DNA of 64,000 nucleotides. Source: DATNBU01 sp964476185 (GTDB lineage: Bacteria; Desulfobacterota; Binatia; UBA1149; CAITLU01). Shown here piece after piece: positions 58,716-64,000 of the stretch. The stretch spans positions 22,841 to 86,840 of the forward strand of contig CAYYZO010000007.1 in assembly GCA_964476185.1 (NCBI GenBank). Reading direction: 5' to 3'. The translations under genes and the position numbers were made by a program. The notes beneath the pieces are model-generated. The model did not search any database and was not told where the DNA came from. It saw only the letters and a list, made by a program, of their open reading frames with translations. Position 1 is the first letter of the stretch. The number at the start of each line of letters is the position of its first letter.

Positions 58716-59762
58716 TCACTCCGGGTACTCTACCGCGCAGTCGTCGGTCTCCGGCACCGCCTGGCAGGTCAGCACCCAGCCCTCCTCGAGCTCGGACGCG
58801 GACAGGAAGTCGTTGTGCAGCATGTGCGCCTTGCCGCGCAGCAGCTTCGCCATGCAGCAGCCGCAGAACCCGCTCTCGCACGACGACGGCGGCTCGAGGC
58901 CCGCGCGCTTGGCCGCGTGCAGCACGGTCTCGCCCTCGCGCACCTCGATCACCTGCGTCGCGCCGTCGAGCATCAGCTCGACCTTGCGCAGCGGGCCCGC
59001 GCCGCCGGCCACTTCCTCTTCGTTCTCGACCGACGCGAAGCGCTCGACGTGGATGGCCGGAGCCGGCACGCCTGCGGCCGCGAGCGTGCGTTCTACCGTG
59101 TCCATGAAGGGGCCGGGGCCGCAGATGTAGATTTCGCGGCCTTCGCAGCCGGCGGCCAGCCGCCGCACGGCCGCGTCGTCGACGAAGCCCTCGCGCACGT
59201 CGAGGCGGTGCACGACTTCCAGTCGGTCGCCGTGCCGCGCGACGAGGTCGTCGAGCTCGGCGCGGAAGATGATCGAGGACTCGTCGCGGTTCGCGTAGAC
59301 GAGGCGGACGCGGCGCGCGCTCGTCGCGAGCGCGGTCTTCAGGATCGAGATGACCGGGGTGATGCCGCTGCCGCCCGCGAACAGGAGCAGGTCCTTCTGC
59401 TCGGGGCCGAGCACGAAGTGGCCGCCTGGGGGCAGGACCTTCACGACGTCGCCGGCCTTCAGGTTGTCGTTGATCCAGTTCGAGATGCGGCCGTCGGCGA
59501 CGCGCTTGACGGTGACCTTGTGCTCGGGCTCGACCGCGGGCGAGCTCGCGAGCGAGTAGCAGCGGTACAGCGTGTGCCCGTCGTAGGGCACCTGCAGCGT
59601 CAGGAACTGGCCGGACCGGTACTCGAACAGGGAGGAGAGGTCCGCCGGGATCTCGAAGACGATCGAGCTGGCGTCGGCGGTCTCGCGGACGACGCGCGCG
59701 ACGCGCAGGTCGTGGTAGTGGTGGCGGGCGGCCTTCGGGTCGGCCTGGCTCGTGTCGCTCAT
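58716..59762 (-). CDS. Ferredoxin-type NAD(P)H oxidoreductase (KshB/PaaE-like)
   Basis: A 348-aa three-domain reductase. FAD domain RCYSLASSP (RxYS, about 67) and VKRVADGRISNWINDNL; NAD domain LLFAGGSGITPVISIL and YICGPGPFMDTVE; C-terminal plant-type [2Fe-2S] ferredoxin with CESGFCGCCMAKLL and VLTCQAVP. This layout is shared by 3-ketosteroid 9-alpha-hydroxylase reductase (KshB), PaaE and similar monooxygenase reductases. It feeds electrons to a Rieske or diiron oxygenase, not found here. ATG 59762 has ACCGGAGC upstream. Divergent from aat. Confidence 0.93.
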   Translation of the reverse strand: MSDTSQADPKAARHHYHDLRVARVVRETADASSIVFEIPADLSSLFEYRSGQFLTLQVPYDGHTLYRCYSLASSPAVEPEHKVTVKRVADGRISNWINDNLKAGDVVKVLPPGGHFVLGPEQKDLLLFAGGSGITPVISILKTALATSARRVRLVYANRDESSIIFRAELDDLVARHGDRLEVVHRLDVREGFVDDAAVRRLAAGCEGREIYICGPGPFMDTVERTLAAAGVPAPAIHVERFASVENEEEVAGGAGPLRKVELMLDGATQVIEVREGETVLHAAKRAGLEPPSSCESGFCGCCMAKLLRGKAHMLHNDFLSASELEEGWVLTCQAVPETDDCAVEYPE

Positions 59763-59958
59763 GCTCCGGTCCGCGGCTCTCGCCGCCGGTTGGGTCCTGC
59801 GGCTCTCGCCGTCGGGTCGAATTCGGGTCTTCGCCGCGCTTCGGGCGGCGAAGCGGTTGCGACGCCGTTCTTACGGGCTAAGAGTCTCCGTCACAAATCG
59901 CCGTCCCGGCGGCGCCGCGGTCGCGCGGCGCGCCCCGAGGGCGGCGGATCGCAACGAC

Positions 59959-60669
59959 GTGACGGTCTATCGACTCGGAAAGACGCTCGCGTTCCCTCCG
60001 CCGGAGGAAGCCGAGCCGAGCGGCCTGCTCGCGGTGGGAGGCGACCTCTCGCCCGACCGGCTGCTGCTCGCCTACGCGATGGGCATCTTCCCCTGGTACA
60101 CCGACGACACGCCGATCCTGTGGTTCTCGCCGGACCCCCGCGGCGTGCTGACGCCGGCGACGCTCGTCGTGCACCGCTCGCTCGCGCGCCGCGTGCGGTC
60201 GGGCTGCTACGAGGTGACGCTCGACCGCGCGTTCGGCGACGTGATCCGCGGCTGCGCGGATTCGCCGCGTGAAGGACAGCTCGGCACCTGGATCACCGGC
60301 GACATGATCCGCGCCTACGAGGCGTTGCACGCGCTCGGCTTCGCGCACAGTGTCGAGACCTGGCGGGACGGCCGGCTCGTCGGCGGGCTCTACGGCGTCT
60401 CGCTCGGCAGCGCGTTCTTCGGCGAGTCGATGTTCTCCCGGGAGCGCGACGCCTCGAAGGTCGCGCTCGTGCGCCTCGTGCGCCAGCTCGGCCGGTGGGG
60501 CTTCGGGCTGGTCGACTGCCAGGTGCGCAACGACCACCTCGCGAGCCTCGGCGCGGAGCAGTGGCGGCGGACGCGGTTCCTCGAGGCGCTGGCGAACTGC
60601 CTGCAGGATCCGACCCGTCGCGGCCCTTGGTCGTTCGACGACGACGCACCCGGCGAGCAGCCCGGATGA
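59959..60669 (+). CDS. aat: Leucyl/phenylalanyl-tRNA-protein transferase
   Basis: A 236-aa Aat. Motifs FPPPEEAEPSGLLAVGGDLSPDRLLLAYAMGIFPWYTDDTPILWFSPDPRGVL, GTWITGDMIRAYEALHALGFAHSVETW, GGLYGVSLGSAFFGESMFS and KVALVRLVRQLGRWGFGLVDCQV are near-invariant in the family. It adds Leu/Phe to N-terminal Arg/Lys of proteins, marking them for ClpAP via ClpS. GTG at 59959 is the start. It overlaps rsmE by 4 nt. A TAAGAGT at about 59879 could be the -10 within the 196-nt divergent gap. Confidence 0.97.
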   Translation: MTVYRLGKTLAFPPPEEAEPSGLLAVGGDLSPDRLLLAYAMGIFPWYTDDTPILWFSPDPRGVLTPATLVVHRSLARRVRSGCYEVTLDRAFGDVIRGCADSPREGQLGTWITGDMIRAYEALHALGFAHSVETWRDGRLVGGLYGVSLGSAFFGESMFSRERDASKVALVRLVRQLGRWGFGLVDCQVRNDHLASLGAEQWRRTRFLEALANCLQDPTRRGPWSFDDDAPGEQPG

Positions 60670-61373
60670 ACCTCCTGCTGCTCGACGCCACGGAGGTCGA
60701 CGGCTCGCGGGCGACGGTCGGCGGTCGGCGCGCGCGCCACGTCGCCGAGATCCACCGCGCGGCGCCGGGCAAGCGGCTTCGCGTCGGCGTGCTCGGAGGC
60801 ACGGTCGGCACGGCCGTCGTCGCCGCCGTTTCCGCCGACGCCGTCGTGTTCGAGGACGTCACGCTCGGCGATGCCCCGCCGCCGCCGGTCGCGTGCACGC
60901 TGGCGCTGGCGCTGCCTCGGCCGCGCGTGCTGCACCGCGTGCTCGGCGCGGCCGCCACGTTCGGGATCAAGCGCGTCTTCCTGTTCGGCTCGCGGCGCGT
61001 CGAGAAATCGTACTGGCACAGCCCGGTCGTCGCCGAGGCCGCGATCCGCGAGCAGCTCGTCGCCGGACTCGAGCAGGGCTGCGACACGATCCTCCCCGTC
61101 GTCGAGCAGCACAGGCTGTTCCGCCCGTTCGTCGAGGACGTGCTCGTCGCCGCGGCCGGCGACTCGCTGCGGCTCGTCGCGGACCCGTCCGGCGCGGAGC
61201 CGTGCCCGCGCGCGGTCGCTTCCCCGGTCACGCTCGCGATCGGTCCGGAGGGAGGCTTCGTCGACTACGAACTCGATTTGCTCGCCGCCGGTGGATTCCG
61301 GGCCGTGACGCTGGGCGAGCGACCGTTGCGAGTGGAGCAGGCGTTCGCGGTGCTGCTCGGGCGGCTGTTCTGA
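60666..61373 (+). CDS. rsmE: 16S rRNA (uracil-1498-N3) methyltransferase
   Basis: A 235-aa SPOUT-class methyltransferase. The N-terminal PUA-like part ends about residue 75 (GGRRARHVAEIHRAAPGKRLRVG). The trefoil-knot C-part has LALPRPRVLHRVLGAAATFGIKRVFLF, VEKSYWHSP, AIREQLVAGLEQGCDTILPVV, AIGPEGGFVDYELDLL and LGERPLRVEQAFAVLL. GPEGG and the LGxRxLRxExA segment form the SAM knot. It methylates U1498 in the 30S decoding region. The ATG overlaps aat's stop (ATGA). Confidence 0.96.
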   Translation: MNLLLLDATEVDGSRATVGGRRARHVAEIHRAAPGKRLRVGVLGGTVGTAVVAAVSADAVVFEDVTLGDAPPPPVACTLALALPRPRVLHRVLGAAATFGIKRVFLFGSRRVEKSYWHSPVVAEAAIREQLVAGLEQGCDTILPVVEQHRLFRPFVEDVLVAAAGDSLRLVADPSGAEPCPRAVASPVTLAIGPEGGFVDYELDLLAAGGFRAVTLGERPLRVEQAFAVLLGRLF

Positions 61374-61379
61374 GCGCGC

Positions 61380-61408
61380 TTGCCCGCCGCCGGGCGCGTG
61401 ACTATGGA
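61380..61408 (+). promoter_or_regulatory. Promoter TTGCCC-N17-TATGGA for uspA
   Basis: TTGCCC (61380-61385), a 17-nt spacer and TATGGA (61403-61408) lie just before the GTG at 61414 (11 nt from the first T). A leaderless transcript is predicted if that GTG is used. An ATG at 61480 with GAGGACCTCGAG upstream is the alternative start. Confidence 0.45.
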
Positions 61409-61413
61409 CGGTC

Positions 61414-61962
61414 GTGGACGAACTCGCTCGCGGCGCACCCGTTGCCGCGCGACAACCGTTCGATGCGGAGGACCTCGAGATGATTCCCCGGACACCCGCC
61501 GTTCTGGCCGCCACCGACTTCTCCGAGCGCGCCGCCGAGGCAGTGCTCCGCGCGTACTCGATCGTCGACGACGGCGGCACCGTGCACCTGCTGCACGTCC
61601 TCGAGGTCACCGAACCGATCCGGCAGCCGAACCCGCTGTACGCGCACTACGTGCCGGGGCGCGCGCCGACGGCCGAGGAACGTTTCCGGCAGCACGCCGA
61701 ACTCGCCGAGCGGCTGCTCGCACTGGCACCGGCGGACGCCGGGGCGAGGTCGATCCGCACCGAGGTTCACCTCGTCGACGCCGACGAGGTCGCCCCCGCG
61801 ATCGTCGAGGCCGCCGACCGCCTGGACGCGAGCATCGTCTGCGTCGGGTCGCACGGGCGGACCGGCTTCGTCGAGGCGCTGCTCGGGTCGGTCGCGAGGC
61901 ACGTCGTGCACCACTGCCGGCGTCCCGTGCTGCTGGTGCCGGTGCGCGGCGGGACGGCCTGA
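61414..61962 (+). CDS. uspA: Universal stress protein (UspA family)
   Basis: A 182-aa UspA-fold protein (or 160 aa from ATG 61480). VLAATDFSERAAEAVLRAYSIV at the start and ASIVCVGSHGRTGFVEALLGSVARHVVHHCRRPVLLVPV at the end hold the ATP-binding G-x2-G-x9-G-S/T pattern (GSHGRTG...GSVARHVV). ATP-type UspA proteins bind ATP and act in stress survival. It follows rsmE after 40 nt with its own promoter. Confidence 0.94.
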   Translation: MDELARGAPVAARQPFDAEDLEMIPRTPAVLAATDFSERAAEAVLRAYSIVDDGGTVHLLHVLEVTEPIRQPNPLYAHYVPGRAPTAEERFRQHAELAERLLALAPADAGARSIRTEVHLVDADEVAPAIVEAADRLDASIVCVGSHGRTGFVEALLGSVARHVVHHCRRPVLLVPVRGGTA

Positions 61963-62035
61963 GCGGCGCCCGCTTCGGCGCGAAGACGACGATCCCGATC
62001 GCCAAGGACGTCCGGAATCGGGCCTTCGCGCTTTG

Positions 62036-62064
62036 TTGACCTCGCCCGGCACGGCCCCTATGCA
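62036..62064 (+). promoter_or_regulatory. Promoter TTGACC-N17-TATGCA for the CoA transferase gene
   Basis: TTGACC (62036-62041) and TATGCA (62059-62064) with a 17-nt spacer. +1 would be 62070-62071, only 3-4 nt before the ATG at 62074. The best -35 match among the leaderless-type promoters in this window. Confidence 0.55.
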
Positions 62065-62073
62065 GGCTTCGCC

Positions 62074-63237
62074 ATGCGACGCCGTCCCGGGCCGCTCAGC
62101 GGTCTTCGAGTCCTCGAGATCGCGGCCATCGGCCCGGTGCCGTTCGCGGGCATGCTGCTCGCCGACCTCGGCGCCGACGTCGTGCGCGTCGATCGCACGA
62201 AGCCGGATCCCGCCGGGACCTGGACCGATCCGCGCCTCGACGTGCTCGGGCGCGGCCGCCGCTCGATCGCCGTCGACCTCAAGTGCCCGCGCGGGGTCGA
62301 GGTCGTGCTTCGGCTCGCCGAGGACGCCGACGTGCTGCTCGAGGGATTCCGTCCCGGCGTCGCCGAACGGCTCGGCATCGGCCCCGGCGCGTGCCTGATG
62401 CGCAACCCGCGCCTCGTCTACGGCCGGATGACCGGCTGGGGCCAGACCGGGCCGCTCGCGAGCGCGGCCGGCCACGACATCAACTACGTCGCGCTGACCG
62501 GCGCGCTGCACGCGGTCGGCACGGCGGATCGTCCGCTGCCGCCGCTGAACCTCGTCGGCGACTTCGGCGGCGGCGCGCTCTACCTCGTGACGGGCGTGCT
62601 CGCCGCGCTGCTCGAGCGCACGCGCTCGGGCAAGGGCGACGTCGTCGACGCGGCGATGGTCGACGGCGCGGCGTCGCTGATGTCGATCTTCTACGTGATG
62701 CAGTCGATCGGGTTCTGGCAGGACCGGCGCGAGTCGAACTTCCTCGACGGCGGCGCGCCGTTCTACGGCACCTACGAGACCGCCGACGGGAAGTTCGTCG
62801 CGGTCGGCGCGATCGAGCCGCAGTTCTGGGCCGAGCTTCTCGCGCGGCTCGGGCTCGACGCCGCGACGCTCGGCTTCCAGCACGACCGCGACGCGTGGCC
62901 CGCGATGCGCGACAAGCTCGCGGCGGTCTTCCGAACGAAGACGCGCGACCAGTGGTGCGAACTGCTCGAGGGAACCGACGCGTGCTTCGCGCCGGTGCTC
63001 GCGATCGGGGAAGCCGCCGCGCACCCGCACCTGAAGGCGCGCGGCACGTTCGTCGACGCCGGCGGTCTCGTGCGGCCGGGGCCGGCGCCGCGCTTCGAGC
63101 GCTGCGTGGTCGATCCGCACGCCGAAGCCCCCGCGCTCGGCGCGCACACGCGCGAGGTCCTCGCGCAGGCCGGGTACGGCCCCGGCCAGATCGATTCGCT
63201 GCTCGAGTCGGGAACCATTGCGGAGGCGTCGGCATGA
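62074..63237 (+). CDS. CaiB/BaiF CoA-transferase, alpha-methylacyl-CoA racemase-like
   Basis: A 387-aa protein of the CaiB/BaiF family. LSGLRVLEIAAIGPVPFAGMLLADLGADVVRVD, RGRRSIAVDLKCPRG, VLLEGFRPGVAERLGIGP, NPRLVYGRMTGWGQTGPLASAAGHDINYVALTGALH and NLVGDFGGGALYLVTGVLAALLER are signatures of AMACR. The catalytic His (in AGHDINY) and Asp (in GDFGGG) of the racemase are both present. It interconverts 2R- and 2S-methylacyl-CoA, needed for beta-oxidation of branched or steroid side chains. The start of the next gene overlaps its stop (ATGA). Confidence 0.93.
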   Translation: MRRRPGPLSGLRVLEIAAIGPVPFAGMLLADLGADVVRVDRTKPDPAGTWTDPRLDVLGRGRRSIAVDLKCPRGVEVVLRLAEDADVLLEGFRPGVAERLGIGPGACLMRNPRLVYGRMTGWGQTGPLASAAGHDINYVALTGALHAVGTADRPLPPLNLVGDFGGGALYLVTGVLAALLERTRSGKGDVVDAAMVDGAASLMSIFYVMQSIGFWQDRRESNFLDGGAPFYGTYETADGKFVAVGAIEPQFWAELLARLGLDAATLGFQHDRDAWPAMRDKLAAVFRTKTRDQWCELLEGTDACFAPVLAIGEAAAHPHLKARGTFVDAGGLVRPGPAPRFERCVVDPHAEAPALGAHTREVLAQAGYGPGQIDSLLESGTIAEASA

Positions 63238-64000
63238 AGCTCGCCCGCCTGCTCGTCGCGGCGCTGGTGGTCATTGTCGCGTGGTCGCCCGCGCGCGGAG
63301 GCGAGTTCGAGCGCGACGCGACGAGCGGCCTCGACTACCTCGAGGTGCTGACCGCCGGCGCCGATCCCGACGCGAAGCTGCCCGTCGTCGTCGCGATCCA
63401 CGGGCTCGGCGACAACCCGCAGTCGTTCCGGCTGCTGCTCGACGACCTCCCGGCGCAGGCGCGCCTCGTCATCCCGCGCGCGCCGATCCCGCACGGCGTC
63501 GACGGCTTCTCGTGGTTCGACTTCCACGTGGCCGACGACGAGGCCGGCGCGCGGCAACTCGCGCAGGGCGTCGAGGGCGCCGCCGGACGCCTGGCCAAGC
63601 TGCTGGTCGCTCTGCAGCGCAAGTACGACGGCCCCGCGCGTGCGGTCGTCTGCGGGTTCTCGCAGGGCGGGATGCTGTCGTTCGCACTCGCGGCGGCTCA
63701 CCCGGAACTCGTCTCGGCCGCGGTGCCGGTGGCCGGCTTCCTTCCGCCGCCGCTGTGGCCGGCCGAGCGACCCACGTTCCGCCCGTTGCCGAGCATCCTG
63801 GCCCTGCACGGGGAAGCCGATCCGTTGATCCGGTTGCAGCAGGCCGAATGGACGGTCGGGGCGCTGCGCAGCAACGGCTTTACGGTCGAGCTGCGTTCGT
63901 GGCCCGGCGTCGCGCACGCGCTGCCTCCCGACGTCCGTTCCGCGCTGATGGGCGCCGTCGTCCGCGCGGTCGAGGAGCTTGCGCCGGAAGGGACCGTGCT
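63234..64000 (+). CDS. Exported phospholipase/carboxylesterase-like hydrolase, truncated by window end
   Basis: At least 255 residues from ATG 63234, open to the window edge. The signal peptide is LLVAALVVIVAWSPARGG. The mature chain has VVVAIHGLGDNPQSFRLLL, PRAPIPHGVDGFSWFD, then the nucleophile VVCGFSQGGMLSFALAAAHP, acid ILALHGEADPLI and His GVAHALPPDV. This is the acyl-protein-thioesterase/carboxylesterase (PF02230) group, here periplasmic. It overlaps the CoA-transferase by 4 nt. Confidence 0.88.
   Translation, partial: MKLARLLVAALVVIVAWSPARGGEFERDATSGLDYLEVLTAGADPDAKLPVVVAIHGLGDNPQSFRLLLDDLPAQARLVIPRAPIPHGVDGFSWFDFHVADDEAGARQLAQGVEGAAGRLAKLLVALQRKYDGPARAVVCGFSQGGMLSFALAAAHPELVSAAVPVAGFLPPPLWPAERPTFRPLPSILALHGEADPLIRLQQAEWTVGALRSNGFTVELRSWPGVAHALPPDVRSALMGAVVRAVEELAPEGTV

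Overview
This is about 64 kb of very GC-rich DNA with three runs of exactly 100 N (13638-13737, 24031-24130, 46112-46211), so it is a scaffolded draft or a metagenome-assembled genome. The DNA is densely packed with short, strand-switching operons. I see no rRNA, tRNA, transposase, phage gene or CRISPR array. The organism is Gram-negative: it has a TonB-dependent receptor, lipoproteins with lipoboxes, periplasmic haem proteins and Aat. It is probably a high-GC soil or marine member of the former deltaproteobacteria (Myxococcota or Binatota-like). That guess rests on GC content, the large fatty-acid/CoA gene set, a bacterial serine-palmitoyltransferase-like enzyme and a Thr-run TTTLPP-type linker in an exported protein. 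No marker gene settles it.

Layout. 1-2875 (+): hydrolase fragment, acyl-CoA dehydrogenase, metal-dependent hydrolase and a styrene-oxide-isomerase-like membrane protein. 7678-2900 (-): likely membrane-stress operon of cis/trans fatty acid isomerase, two META-domain lipoproteins, a methyltransferase and the peroxiredoxin Bcp. 7.8-13.6 kb: phytanoyl-CoA dioxygenase-like protein, carotenoid oxygenase (-), then alkylsulfatase, Fe-S cluster protein and PAPS reductase CysH. 13.7-18.1 kb: two crotonases (one cut by a gap), an acidic lipoprotein beside a triple-repeat secreted protein with a basic tail, and a small membrane protein. 18.3-24.0 kb: HU-like protein, DAHP synthase, and the tesA-ybbA-ybbP-like operon. 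24.2-31 kb: GST with an extra C-terminal domain, two tandem di-haem (DUF1111) proteins, an FG-GAP protein and an exported Thr-linker protein.

31.3-40.6 kb: alpha/beta hydrolase, acyl-CoA dehydrogenase, NUDIX protein, lipoprotein, polytopic glycosyltransferase-like protein (tail-to-tail overlap with an ankyrin protein), LOG, FMN-dependent hydroxyacid oxidase and a glyoxalase-fold protein. 40.57-41.11 kb holds a candidate structured RNA of about 200 nt. 41.1-47.9 kb: SDR, HxD...H oxygenase-like protein, DUF2804 protein, serine-palmitoyltransferase-like enzyme, alcohol dehydrogenase (gap inside), lipoprotein and crotonase. 48.2-54.3 kb: Crp/Fnr regulator with palindromic sites upstream, WS/DGAT acyltransferase, deoxyhypusine-synthase-like protein and an OprC/NosA-type copper receptor. 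54.4-64 kb: epimerase, SRPBCC proteins, DUF4404, GST, DUF1295 protein, a 7 x 32-bp minisatellite, ferredoxin-type reductase, Aat, RsmE, UspA, CaiB/Amacr and a truncated esterase.

The main theme is lipid chemistry: acyl-CoA oxidation, CoA-ester racemisation, wax ester/triacylglycerol storage, trans-fatty-acid formation, possible sphingoid-base synthesis and steroid-type hydroxylase electron transfer. A second theme is gene expression. About a dozen start codons, mostly at the heads of transcription units, have a TAnnnT-like element whose first T lies 11-17 nt upstream and no ribosome-binding site, which suggests frequent leaderless transcription.
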